From positions 1,116,001 through 1,180,000 of the forward strand of contig JAFFSR010000004.1 of NCBI GenBank assembly GCA_017163975.1: a DNA stretch of 64,000 bases. Reading direction: 5' to 3'. The DNA is from Anastatus disparis. Taxonomy: Eukaryota; Arthropoda; Insecta; Hymenoptera; Eupelmidae. Position 1 is the first letter of the stretch. Every line of letters starts with the position of its first letter. The translations under genes were made by a program, and so were the position numbers. Of this stretch, positions 24,100 through 36,900 are shown one piece after another. The notes under the pieces are model-generated. The model was not told the origin of the DNA and did no database searches. It worked only from the letters and a program-made list of their open reading frames with translations.

Positions 24100-24152
24100 C
24101 TTCTTCTTCTTCTTCTTCTTCTTGCTTCATCGTCGTCGTAGTCGTAGTCGTC
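24100..24152. repeat. (CTT)8 microsatellite plus GTC/GTA trinucleotide tract
   Basis: CTT units at 24100-24123 are followed after a few bases by GTCGTCGTAGTCGTAGTCG at about 24132-24150. The same GTC/GTA alternation is found at 45413-45434. Confidence 0.85.
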
Positions 24153-24914
24153 TAGGCGACATGACGCGTGAGTTGAAGAGAATCTTATGTATGCAAACTT
24201 GATTTTAATGGCTTGTTTGATTTTTTTTATAATGATGTTCCTTTACTTTTGATTAAATAGTGTATTTGGATTTTTTCTTAATTATATTGTTTATATACGA
24301 TTTAGATGAGGATATTCATTCAGATGAATAAAAATATATTCCCAACTAAATATAGAATATACTTTTTTAAAGATTTTCTTTATAATGTAAATGAACATTT
24401 AATTTGAACTATCATAAAACTATTTAATGTCATGAGCTTTCCAACCAACTTTTTTAATATAAATGAAAATTGTTATGGAATTTCAAAATAATTTACAAAT
24501 ATTTAATCAGATTGCCATGGATTGTAGAAAAACGATTTTTACTATAAGTATATAGCCACAATAATATGTAAAAGACAGTATTTATTATTATTATTAATCC
24601 ATTAAAATTTTATTAAATTATGATAAATAATGTCAGATTTTGAAATATCCAGAATTTCATGCTTATAACATTTTTATTTATAACACTGATTACGAACTGC
24701 AGGATTTAATTATGAGCGATAACTCTTTGACAATTGAGTCAAAAGAATCTTATAAATATAAAAAACCAAACCTTTGATCGGCAAGGAGTCTAAACCGCCT
24801 ACTTCATCTTCTAAAGTATATTTTTTCTGTTTTTACTAGTCTAAGTCTGACCAAATACGGTCCTGGTTCCTTAATAAAGTTTTATAGTCACTGAGATAAA
24901 GATTCAGCCTTAAC

Positions 24915-24936
24915 GATTATGGGCCTGACCATAATC
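24915..24936. repeat. Hairpin GATTATGG / CCATAATC
   Basis: A perfect 8-bp stem with a 6-base GCCTGA loop, in a locally GC-richer patch (24840-24950) inside AT-rich DNA. The patch may be an old transposon fragment, but no open frame supports that. Confidence 0.4.
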
Positions 24937-25411
24937 AAAATATTCACTGATCATACTGATAGTTAATTGAATAATAATTAAATATTTCGAGTATCTCTAC
25001 GACCAATTAGATTGATCAGTAAATAATTAGACTTACTTCGTGTTATTATTACAGATATTGATTATTCATTTCTAAACAATAGACAAATATAATCAATTCT
25101 TACGACTTTTTTTTATAAATTCTTCATTTGATTCCTTTTACTCTATGCATCTTAGTTATTTTTAACCCATTCAATGAATATTATTTTATTTGAATACAAT
25201 AAGATCATTGACCCAATCTGGTTATCATTCTTGGATCTCATCAAAACTTTTGTTAATACTTTATTTACAAAAGATAACAAAACGTTATAAAAGTTATAAA
25301 AATTTACTAAACGAGAAACACTTCTTTGAATAAAAAAATTATAATGAATTCAGAAGTCATCTGTTCAAAAAAATAAAACTATATTAGTTGAAAATCAGTC
25401 GATTAATTTTT

Positions 25412-25489
25412 GAGATATAAAGACACACACGATTTCTTAGATATAAAGACACACACGATTTCTGAGATATAAAGACAGACATAATTTTT
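25412..25489. repeat. Three-copy 26-bp tandem repeat
   Basis: The unit begins GAGATATAAAGACACACACG. Units 1 and 2 (25412-25437 and 25438-25463) differ at one position; unit 3 (25464-25489) has several changes in its second half. The small divergence of the first two suggests a recent duplication. Confidence 0.85.
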
Positions 25490-25727
25490 AAAATATTACT
25501 CATGTATTAGGTATATATTTATACTGTTTTTTTTTATTCTAATGGCTGAATAATATTTCTATTAAATTGATTATTCTATTGTTACTATTGTTTCTATTTA
25601 TATTTAAAACTTTATTTCTAATCATTTAATTTTTGAAAATATAATTCTTTACATAAGTTATATCTATGGGAATGTGTAATACGATGACAAAAATTGAAAT
25701 TAATTATAAAAATCCCTATAAAAGTAT

Positions 25728-25846
25728 TAAGCCTGGAAATCAATACTGTCGGACGCGTAATATGTACTTCCGAGTTTCATATAAGTAAAGCCAATATTGG
25801 CCCAGATGCCACCAAACATTGACGTGCACCTGAGCCAGTTTAACTG
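25728..25846. other. GC-richer unclassified segment, possible transposon remnant
   Basis: About 120 bases of balanced composition, with sharp borders to AT-rich DNA, contain the perfect palindrome GCCAATATTGGC at 25790-25801 and CGGACGCG nearby. There is no GA/CT tract, unlike the other islands. No terminal repeats or open frame were seen, so the remnant reading is a guess. Confidence 0.3.
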
Positions 25847-26476
25847 TTTATTAATTTTCTCATGATAATCCTCTTATTATTTTAAAACTTTTATCAAACT
25901 ATCAAAATAAATTAATATAAAACAAATGAACAAATAATAACTAAACTAACATTACGTTTCTTCGATAAATTAAATTTTCTTTTGAACAGACTAGAATCAA
26001 CATTTTCTGAAAAACACCTTGCGCTCCAAATTACAGTAGCAATGCTTCAGCACCTTCCATCTTAGCCGTCCAACCGTATATTATCTTTTTTCGCGGAAAT
26101 TCATATATATCTATATATAAAACACATACATAGAAGAAGAAAGGGAGAGCTCAATCAAGAAGGAAAAAGAAGCGCTTGCTCGTAATCGGAAGTGAAGCTT
26201 GGCGTGCTAGAGACAACAAAAAAACTTTGTGCCTCTCCTCCTCACGGAACAAAGAGCAAAAGCAAAAAGAAAGAAAAGGAAGTGAAAAAAGAGGAAAAAA
26301 AAAATTGAAAGTAGAAAAGAAAACGAAGTCAGTTATCAACGTTAGACAAAGATATCTATCTGTATACAGTATGTGGACATAAGCTATATCTTGTACTTTT
26401 CTCTCAACGCGTGAGGCTGTATGTAGCCTGGGCTGTATTGATTATCTTTTAGCGTGTCTCGCGAGCTCTAGCAAAG

Positions 26477-26603
26477 CTCTCTCTCTCTCTTTCTCTCTCA
26501 CTCTCTTACTCTTTCTCTTTCGCGCGCTGAGTTTCAGCCATGTCTTGTGGTTCTGCTGACTGTTCTGGCTACCTCTTTTCGCTCTCTCTCTCTCTCTCTC
26601 TCT
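26477..26603. repeat. CT-rich tracts flanking a CGCGCG step
   Basis: (CT)7 at 26477-26490 continues as an imperfect CT tract to 26520, runs into TTTCGCGCGC, and after about 55 bases a second pure TC run occupies 26582-26603. Confidence 0.8.
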
Positions 26604-28553
26604 TTTCCCCTGTCTTTTCATGAGTAAAGTCTGGGTGTGGAGTGCATTCCATGTTGATATGAAGCGAGTAATGATAAATTGAATGAATTTTTTTTAAGAC
26701 TTTGTTTTAATAAATCGATATCAAGAAAAATAAACTATATAAAAATATATGAGGTTTGAAATTTTTTAAAATTGAATTATTATTTTAAATACCTATTGTT
26801 TAATTTAATAGTACTTAAATATATGATTTCAATGCGTAGGAGCTCAAAAAGGTATTAATGGAATCATCTTTTTAAGTAGAACAGTAATGTTTATTGTCAG
26901 ACAATAACTCAATTTATTAATCATCAATTATTTTGTTGTTTTAATATTATATTACAATCTATTATTATTGCATACATTATCTATTATTTTATTAATTCTG
27001 ATCAAATTAATGTATCATTGGAAAATTGTTTAGTTATCCGTATCTTGTGACATAAAATAAGGCAACATTATGTAAAATAAACTGTTTGTGAAATTAAATG
27101 TTTTTTTATACAAACAATTTCCCTAACTACTGTTTTTAAATTTATCACTTTTTAAATCTGTAGAATTTCTTCAACAACAGGAATTTTGATGAAAATTGAT
27201 TAATCAAGCTTCATCATTATTCTCATGTAGTCAAATCGATATTATTCACCGATTTTGCGAGCAATGAAATTCTTTATATGAATAATTAAATAAAACTTTA
27301 ATACTTTAATTCTGAAAATGATTATGAGTACTAATGTTTGACGGACGGTACTAGGTCTATTCATGATTTTTTAATAAAAATTTGTAATGTCGGAAAAGTA
27401 TAAAAACAAAATTAAGGATGTTATTTTATTTATGTTAGTATTGTTAAGCATTGACAAAAGCTTATATGATTTTTGCTAAATTATGTTAGTTAAATTATTA
27501 ATAATTTTTTTTCAATTCAATAATTAATTAATTTAAAACTATTGATAAATTCCACTTATTCATTAAAATATTTTATGAATTTATCATAATGTGATTTTTT
27601 TGGTCACAAATAAATTAAATATAAACTCTATGATCTTCAAGAGAAAGAAAAGCAAAGCATTACTTTCCTATATGAAACGACAGACAGCAAAACAGAGGGG
27701 TTACAGTGATTACATCGACAGAGGATTCGTCCTCTACCCAGTATGCAACTCCTGCGGCTTTTTTTTTATATCACCACACCCTCTACTTTTCTCAATTCCC
27801 GCGAATAATCTCGACCGTTTCGATTACCGTGTGTTACGTACTCGCATGTTTTATATACACACAGAGAGAGCAAGAGTAAAGTCTCGGTAGTGTATGATTA
27901 AAATTGCCTGCACGGATATGCGACAAATACCAAAAGTTCTTTCTTTTTCCTTTTTTTATTTCTCTTCTCTTTTGAAGAACTGAAATGAAACGTGGAACCA
28001 GATTTTCCCTCTTAGTTTGTGAGAGAGCAATCGTTGAAATTACGATCGCACTCAAACAGAACAAATAAAAGATTGTAAATACAGCTCGAAAAAAATTTTT
28101 TTTTCCTGTTTTATTTTTTTTTTTTATTTCAAACTCAAAGGTAGGAAAGAAAAGAAACATACATGCGAAAGTAAAATAAAAGGTATGAGCTTACCGACAA
28201 TTAATGTATGTAACATATATCTTTATTTTTTAACGGATATCCAGCCAATATATTTGATTTATAATCCTGAGAAATAATGAAAAATTTTGATTCATTGAGA
28301 AATGAGAATTCAAATTTACAACTCTACGCGGGTATAAAAAGAAAATTTAAGTAAAAGTATAATTTAATATTAATTAAAAAATAAAAATTGAAAATATTAA
28401 TAAAAATATTTTTATTACGATAAAAACAAGGTATAAGTGGTTTTATATTACAAATACTATTATGTGATACCACTTCATCGTATTGTAATAATATACACTT
28501 GAATAATCGTATAATTAGTAATAAAATGTGATTTACATGAACATGTATTCTAT

Positions 28554-28570
28554 ATCGCGGTTACCGCGAT
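28554..28570. promoter_or_regulatory. Perfect CG-rich palindrome ATCGCGGT-T-ACCGCGAT
   Basis: A 17-base palindrome with a single central base and four CpGs, isolated in a stretch that is otherwise very AT-rich. Symmetry of this kind suggests a site for a dimeric DNA-binding protein. The protein is not identifiable from sequence. Confidence 0.35.
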
Positions 28571-28829
28571 GCATATCAATTTACAATTAATCAATCAATT
28601 TGTAAGAATTAACATGGATAAATTAAGCAGCAACTAATGTAGAATACAATTTTCAAATCAAAATGAATAAAAAAAAGAGAAGAGGAAAAAAGATAAAACG
28701 AAAGAGAGGAAAGAAGTTGACTAAATGAATGAGCTTTAAACTCATTGATATTCATCTGATGTAGCTTGGTAACATGATTGGCTAACTACCTCGCTCTCGA
28801 ATACATTTTCTCGTAGCTCAAGCACGCAC

Positions 28830-28847
28830 AGAGAGAGAGAGAGAGAG
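28830..28847. repeat. (AG)n microsatellite
   Basis: An 18-base AG run in the 28700-29420 island. TTCGCGCGCG follows about 290 bases later, near 29139. Confidence 0.85.
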
Positions 28848-30559
28848 CTTTCAGTAAATAGCTCAATAGCTATAGTATTATCTTCTTTTTCTTTCATTTT
28901 CTTCTTCGTCTTCTTCATTTCTTTTTTATTTTAACATTTTTTTTTCTCTTTCTGTACATGCACGGCGTCCCTTTGATTCTTACAGTTTCTTTCAGCTCGT
29001 TTGTCGCGACGAATTGTTTCTACCAATCGATTCTCAACTTGCCTTTTTTTTCTTCATCATTTTCTTTTTTTTTCGTTCGTATATAGTATTCTTGAAGCTG
29101 CTGCTCGTCACATTGGGTTTACTCTTCTTGATTAGACTTCGCGCGCGATTGGGGGAGAGAGAGGAAAAAGAAGCTGGAAGAAATGAACGACAATAAGGCT
29201 ATAGCTACAAAAAAAAGGAAAAAGAAAGGATGAGGTAGTAAAAGAAACTGTCGAAGGGAATAGAAAAATACCTTGAGGCAATTCTATTGAGGAAAAATTT
29301 TTACTCTCGTGGATAAGTTCTTAACGAAGATGATCTCATGCTTTAACCAATTCGGTTGATTTTCAAGACGTCGATTTCTCAGGTTCGATGGATTATTTTG
29401 GTAATTTCGTTATGTTTGATGTAAAAAAAAAACACTGCGTTGGAATTATTGTGTTGAAATTGTAGACGATAAAAATTGATAAAATTATATATATTATTTT
29501 TATTTTGAAAAATGGCTCTTGATTTTTTATTATACATTAATTAACAAAATGATTTTTTACGTGATAATGAATATTATATTTTACATCATTCGAAATTTTT
29601 CACATGATAAAGTTAAAATTTAAACTGAATTAAAAAAAATATTGACATCTAAATTTCAAGCAGCTGAATCAAATTATAAAATATTTTCAATAAAAACATT
29701 TAACGAATCGTTGGATTCAACTGAATAAATTAAAAAAATTTCCAATGAAAAAAAATCCAACAAATCGTTGGATCAAACTGAATACATATAAATCATTTTA
29801 TTTATTCAATTTAATCCTAAAACTCGAAATTTTAATGAATCAAAAAATAATCTATTGATAAAATATCAACATAAAAAGAATAAACATGATATCCAATAAT
29901 CAAATTATCAAAAAAAACATGCCATAATCATATATACATAGAAATGCAATAAGAAACCAAAGTGATCCTTGAAGAAAAGGCATTCACGCTTCACAAGATA
30001 CGTTTAAAACAACATTGTAGTAACTGAGTATATATAACAGGCGGCAAATGATTTACGTAGCAAAAACTTTGCTAGCTTTATTCATACGCTCTCTTATGCT
30101 TTTAGTGTATATACGTACATACTTATATATAACTTGCCTCTGCTTGTACGCTGCGAGCCGCAGGCCTGTTCATAACTTTGACTGTAAGCGACTGAGTGTA
30201 TAAAAAGCCAATGTAAGCGCGCCTAAATATTCTCTTCTTCTCCTACTTCTTCTTTTCTCTCTCTCCTTTTTTTCTTCCTTAGCTTTTACTCTATGGTTTT
30301 GTAGAAAAGCAGTCGTTTCTCTTTACTATAATATACTTCTCTCTCTCTTTCTTTTTTCTTTCTTTTTTTTTGACTTTCATTTATACTCCCTTGTGACCTA
30401 TGTTTCTATTGCGATAAAGGTTCTACTTCTTGTAACGTTAGCTAACATGTTTCATATTGTATTAGGTACATAAAGTGTATATAATAAATTATGATGAATA
30501 TCTTTTTATGTTTATATTGTATTATTTTTTTCAGAGAGGGTAAAATAAGGGTTTAGAAT

Positions 30560-30980
30560 TTTGAAACATAAATTTTTTAAAAATCATATATTTTGTTTAT
30601 TAAAATATGTAAAAATATTTGAAAATGTCTTTTGTAAATTAGAAAAGGAGGTGTTTCACGAACACGCATCCAAAAGGAAAATGTCAAAACCGTTATTAAT
30701 ATTTACTTTAAGTAAAAATAAAAAAAGAATCAAATTTAGGGAAATAAAGGAAAACATCAGAAAATAAACGATGAAAATTGCAAAAATAAGTGAAAAAATC
30801 AAGTTTTCATCAGACATTTGAAATAAATTATAGAATAATTAAATTTTATTTTCATTTTTCCAATATGAACTTAATCAATTTAGTTTAAATTTTTTAAATC
30901 TCCATAAACCTCTTGATAGTTAAAAGAAAAACTCTTTTACTAAGATTTTACAAATCACTTCGCGGGAATCCTCTTTTATA
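30560..30980 (-). repeat. R1 family repeat, copy 3 (fullest copy)
   Basis: On the minus strand this copy starts TATAAAAGAGGATTCC near 30980. It then gives a block translating K-E-D-S-R-E-V-I-C-K-I-L-V, then, after one frameshift, N-Y-Q-E-V-Y-G-D-L-K-N-L-N and a stop. About 65 bases later an ATG frame at 30817-30656 runs 53 codons: M-S-D-E-N-L-I-F-S-L onward, very rich in F, L and I, with a V-N-I-N-N-G-F motif that matches the copy at 46340. Over about 43 aligned codons with that copy there is no indel, and differences favour third positions by my count (about 15, against 10 first and 8 second). It may be a decayed membrane-protein-like coding family or a transposon fragment. Confidence 0.6.
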
Positions 30981-32663
30981 GTCACTCTAATAGAATTATT
31001 TTGTTCCATATGTACTGTAAATGAAAGTTGAATAAATATTTACCAATTTGTTATGAATCTTGATAAAATTTCTAAATGAAAATAACCATTATAGATGCGC
31101 ACGATTTAATTTAAAGATTACGCAACATTATTTCATTAATTTATAATGAAAATTGAATTTCAAGTTTTGGGTGAACGTTAATAATGTACAGAATACGGGT
31201 ATTAACGTAGTGTTATTACCAAACGAGCGCGTTGCAATTAATTATTTACTAATTTAACATTAATTCAGGCGTTCTACAGCAAATATTTGATTATCTAATT
31301 AAAGAATTCATTAAAATTATTTACTTTGATGCGAAGATATTGTTTTTAAACGAAATTGCAAACTTATTAATTGAAACGTTATAATTTTAAACTTAATAAA
31401 ATATCCTTATTTTTTATTAAAGTCTTTGATGTATATATTTTTTAAATTATTTCAATGGTATTTAGAGGGATTGAATCGGATTTTGAATAGTTTGTTATTA
31501 ACATCATGGAGAAAAAGCTTTTTCTAAAATTCTTTTTTTTTTTTTTTCATTTTGTAAATAAAGTTTTTCATTTTTTTTATTTATTCCAGTTACTTATTCA
31601 CACAATTGAATTGAACATTTTTAAATTGTTGTATAAAAAACAATCCGTTTTCTTTTTGTCAGATTTGGAATATTGGTATAAATCAAACTAATATACTATT
31701 TCAGTACAGATGAATGTATAGCTTTGCGCGTTCAATAACCTTTACTATTTTCATGCATTTAGTTAGTTAATAATAGTTAAAACTAGGATAACATGAACCA
31801 AATGTCTCTTCACTTAAATAAAAGGAAAAATATTTATGAATTTTATATAAATATATATTCAAATTGTACAAGTGACCCACTCGAAATTCAAAATAAAAAA
31901 AAATAATAACATCAAAATGTCCAGGCATACTTTAAAAGCGTTAACTCAAAGTCAAAAGAACTAATTTTTCGTTGAAATACCATCCAAAAGACCAAACAGC
32001 AATAGCACACCAACAGCGAAAAAAAAGTCAAAACCCATGCCTGTAAAAGGTATAGAAAATCGTAGGCTCTTGTAACCAGAAAAGGGATGTATATCAGTTG
32101 GAAAAAAAAACGTATAGAGAGGTGGAGGGTATACATATATAAACTAGCGTGAGTGCAAGAGAGCGGCTCAACTCATTCAAACGAGGCAAGAGAAAAAGGC
32201 TATTGAAATAAGTAGGGTCGAGTGGATGGAAAAGCAAACTGGGTATAGGATAGAGAAAGAGAAAAGAAGAGAAAAAGATAGAAATAGAGTAGTTTGTATG
32301 AGCGCGAAGCTTTACTCCATAGCCCTTTTTTTTATATACATACACACAAGTCTTAGCCTATTCGTCTCTCTTTTCTTTCCGGCCCATTGGTTTACTACTT
32401 TTCTCTCTTTCTCTTGACTCTCTTTTGCTCTCCCTTCATGATTTAACTCCCACGGAAAACGTTTCCAAACGGGCGCGTTCGCGAAATGCGAATGCAGAAA
32501 ACGACCACTTCATTTTTTTTTCTTCTTCTTTTTCTTCGTTTTCTTAACTCGAATACATTGGAAGCTCTTTGCAGTTTTCTTTTCTTATTCTTAGTCTTTT
32601 TTTTGCAAAGTCTTTTCCTGTTTCTATGATCTGACTAGTATCTGTTTTCTACATTGAGAATAA

Positions 32664-32666
<3 letters not shown>

Positions 32667-32703
<37 letters not shown>
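32667..32703. repeat. (TA)18 microsatellite
   Basis: A 37-base pure TA array at the end of a GC-richer island. Confidence 0.95.
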
Positions 32704-32705
<2 letters not shown>

Positions 32706-33409
32706 TTTTTGGAATTCACGTGTGTACATGAAGATATCAGCTAAGTTGACTACACCTATTTATAGGCAAAATACATAGTTTTCGCTGTTGCTTATTATGT
32801 ATTTGAATTTAAAATCCAGCTAGTTATTCATTTTGTAATGTAGAACGCAACAATATGATAAATTTATTGCTTATGTATACATTAAAAGAACAGAATTGAA
32901 AACTGATGAAGCTTGAATGTTTGATAGAATAACTTTGTGAACATGTGATAAAGATTCTTAAAAATGGCAAACATACTGGGTAAACTTTATCTCTAATTGT
33001 TCTGTGGTATTAAAGAATTCATCCATCTTCTGACTTTGAAACATTATGTGACTATAAAATTACATTATATCAGAAACCAAAACATGTAATTCGTTTGTTT
33101 TATAAAAATAAAGAAATTCCAATTATTGTGAGGATTAATATTGTATAGTCTTCATGTAACTATCGAAATCTAGTTATTAATCATTTATTTCAATTTTGTT
33201 TAACCTTTTTTTATACCTAAAATAAAGTCAATCTCTTAAATTCTTAAACTTCATATATAATTGCATAATTGTTCTTCCTTCGTTAGTAACATTTTGCTAA
33301 AAACTGTATTCATTTAGAAATAAAAAGCCGATTTGTTCTTATCAAAATAGTTTATAATTTCTATTTCGGTTAATGATAAATATTACTGAAAGATATTTTC
33401 CATTTACAG

Positions 33410-33513
33410 GAAATACATGGACACCAAAATCGATAGTATTGATTTGAAAAACATGGAATATAACTTCACTATCATTCTAAATACAGATTTCACTCGAAGT
33501 GCATACATCACAA
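33410..33513 (+). CDS. Possible internal exon, unrecognised protein (speculative)
   Basis: An acceptor-like TTTTCCATTTACAG ends at 33409, with branch-point-like TTACTGAA about 25 bases before it. A donor-like A|GTAAGC starts at 33514. Between them one frame is open for 34 codons, entered after two bases of a codon and left after one. It reads K-Y-M-D-T-K-I-D-S-I, then N-M-E-Y-N-F-T-I-I-L, then T-R-S-A-Y-I-T. Residue use is balanced rather than low-complexity, and an N-F-T glycosylation-type motif is present. In-frame stops close it at 33387 and 33534. Neighbouring exons were not found and I recognise no family, so chance is quite possible at this length. Confidence 0.2.
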
Positions 33514-33924
33514 GTAAGCTCATTTATTTTCCATAAATTTAATCATTTAAGGAAATATGTCAAGCGAATATTCAACTCGCTTTCTCTATTTATAAAAATT
33601 TGTAAAAACGAACTCATTATTATTTAAAAAAAGCATGTTATTTCTAATAAATAAATTACATCCATATTGGTACCCATTTACGAGCTTATATTAAATAAAA
33701 GAATATTTAATATATTCAAACGAGCAACTTAATTACAAAAAAATATTTTTTTTAATTTTAAAAGAAGTTATACCATGCATGGAATACCCCCATAAGAGCT
33801 TTATAAACGAGAAGTACAAGATTATTTATCAGTAATTAATGTTCAGGTTATAAAAGATGCATAATATAAATCTATAGAATAGCCAATCCCGGATACTGAA
33901 CCTAAAGGGTTCAGTACTATCACA

Positions 33925-33952
33925 AGAGAGAGAGAAAGAGAGAGAGAGAGAG
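33925..33952. repeat. (AG)n microsatellite, interrupted
   Basis: AG run with one AAA interruption at the upstream edge of the 33900-34400 island. Confidence 0.85.
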
Positions 33953-36900
33953 TGAGTAAGAGAAGACTTTGAAGCAAACAAGGCTTACCGCATTGATCGC
34001 TGTAATCCTGAAACACGTACGTGCTCCCTTGGTATTCGATGCTCAGGCTATTACTACTATAGTCCCCCTTACTCCCTCCTTTGTATTAAAGCTCTACGTT
34101 TTGTTCCAAGAGCCGCTACCTATATCACTACGAGATTACTTTACGAAGGAGAATCTGCGTCCCTTGTTTTTCTTTTTTTATTTTTCCTTTTTTCGATTCT
34201 TCTATTTCGTATACATTTTTATTTTGCTTTTTTTGTTTTCTTCTTTAGTATCGTGACTAAGAAGTAGCTGCAATCAATGTATTGGTATCTTATATTGTAT
34301 GATCTAATCGGGAATGAGTAAGCGGAGAGATGATTTGATGTCTATGAAGATTTGGATGGTAAAGATAACTTTCTTTGTGTAGAAAAATTTTCAAGTAAAA
34401 ATTACAATACTATACAGAAAAGTTATCGTAGACTGCTATAACAGCTAAAAAGCTACAACGGATTATCCAAAGATTTGCTAGAAACAAAGGAATCTTAATT
34501 ATAGTTTTAATAGTTATTGCTATCATAATATTTTTGGAATAAAAAAAATTTAGTTTAATTAATATTGATTCACAATAATTACATCTTGTTTTTATTAAAA
34601 ATTAAAATGAAATACTAAACAATTCTTTTAAATTTTTTATTTAAAAATTATCAATACCAAAGCTCCAGGGTCAGCACCAAAAAATTATTTAGTTATAGGT
34701 TTGAAAATATCAGTTATACTGTGTGATCTGTTTCTGATTATTTCATATTTCTTTAGTTGTTGTATGTTTGTTTTCTTTTAACTATAGAATAATTTTTAAT
34801 TTCGTTATGACATGTATTATAAAGGTTTTCTTTAATTTTAATAATTACTTTATAATGGATAAAATTTTGTATATGAAATTTCCAAAAAGAGACAAAATCT
34901 TATATTTAGCATATTTATTACAGTTGAAACAGGCGCAGTAATTAGATAATGAAAAAAAATAATGACTTCAGCGCTACATAATAAAACATTTTAAAAATTC
35001 GTGTAACATTATGAAAAGCATACTCACATCCCTGCTGTTAAATTTTCCTCCATCCAATTAAGTTTATAATCAACAGTAAATTAATTTTCAAAAAAAGAGG
35101 TTCAAGAAACAATCGCAACACATAAAGAAATTATTGCAGTTTTAAGTATTATCCATCTACAACTGAAACTTTGATATTTTTTACTACATTTTAATTATGT
35201 TATCATGTCTCATGAACCAATTCAAAACTTAATGCACGGATAATTATTTGATAATTATGTCGCAGATACAGATTCAGGAAAAGGCCTGTGAGAACTGGAA
35301 TAAGGGAATGGAATAAAGGGAGCGCGAAAAACGGAAAGAGTAATTAAGGAATCGGTTAATTTTAGAAGCATATTTTATGGTTCTTCCGTCCTTTTCAACA
35401 ATCTCCTATTTCTCTCTTTTTCGCAAAGTTATCCTTGCTTTAAACTGTTAATGTCTCTAACATTCTATCCTACTTTCATTCTCATCCTCTTTTTCTTTTT
35501 ACTCTCTGCTCCTGTCCTTTCTCTAATTTTTTCTGTCTGTTTTCTCTCACTCTAATTCGGTATAAAGTGCGAAAAGGGTTAATAAAAATGGTAAAGGATA
35601 GTAGCCTTGGTGATTTATCGGGCTGCGTACAGAGGACCAAAAGAGAACATGTGCTGCGAATTCGTATTTTTACGGATTATAATTAATGTCTTGCCATTTG
35701 TAAAAGAAAAATATTTTAATATATTTTAGCCACGAGATTTTTTTCATGATATCGTCAAACTGATAAGAAGGAATTAATTTGAATGATTGTTTATAAAAAT
35801 TACTATAATAGAATTTACAATGATTGTGGTTGTATGTTGTGAACAAATTTTCATTAATATGACGAGCGATTGAAATAGTATGAAATGTTTAATATCATAT
35901 TATAATTTTTTTATTTTTTCACGAATTATTTGGTTGATAAATTTGATTTATTGATCAGAAATGAGGAAAATTAGAAGTGCTTATGATATATATTATTATA
36001 AGATTTCAAATTATTCTATTGATATTTTTGACAAGAAAAACATAAATTAAAAAAGACGTAGTAAAAATATAAGGCACCCCGTATAGCGGTTATGATTAAA
36101 AATGTTTCTTGCATGGAACCATCAGAAAATCGTTAAGAAGAATTTTTGTTAAGAATCGTAACTCAATTATTTCCAGGTGTCGAAATTGGAAAGTTAAAAA
36201 CAATTTATAAATCAGAGTAAAATGCCTTAGCTTATTGAACAAAGCAATATAAAGTTTATTCATTCCCTTACAATATCATTGCCCTTTGAGTACTCGAACT
36301 ATGTAGCACAAATTCAACTCCCTTTTTTCCACTTTGAAGAATACGAAATTAAATTTTTCTTTCTACTCGCCACTTTCTCTCTCTCTCTCCCTCATCATTA
36401 TTTTCCTTTTCACGCTCGTCACTAGTCCCATCCTTTGTCTTCTTTCCATTCATCGCGTCTTACCTGTCCGTCGGTTTATTTATGCCTCACAGACTGGAAA
36501 AACGACCCCTTCTAGTACTGTTGTACTGTTGAGATCGAAGCCCCCTTTGGGGATTATCCTATCCTAAGATTTTCTCCTTTTCTTCTTCAAGTAGAAGAGG
36601 GATATTTTCTTCTTCTACTTCTGTGTGATGGAAGAACTGCCGACAAGCGCTACTGTGTTGCCACAACGCTATTTCCGTAAGTCGATTTTCCAAAAGCTCC
36701 AATGCCCATGTATTTTTATTCTCTCTTTTCTTTCGTCTTTTTTTTCTTTCATTGCAATGCGAGAGAGGATGACTATCCTCTTCAAGTGAAACGAGATTTT
36801 TTTTTTCAAGTTATAAGACGCTTATTGGACAGAAGACAAATTGACGAGAAACGAATTGCGGCAGAGGCATTTTGTACATCCTGAATATTAATTTACTAGC

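Larger units (their letters stand above)
24001..32000. other. Gene-free stretch
   Basis: Islands lie at about 26020-26660, 27640-28170, 28700-29420 and 30000-30450, with CT tracts and CG-rich steps. AT-rich DNA without visible features covers most of 24200-24780, 26700-27550, 29450-29690 and 31000-31900. At 29704-29725 and about 29762-29783 the block AATCGTTGGATTCAACTGAA recurs with small changes 58 bases apart. An R1 copy and a 26-bp tandem repeat are listed separately. No gene is supported. Confidence 0.6.
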
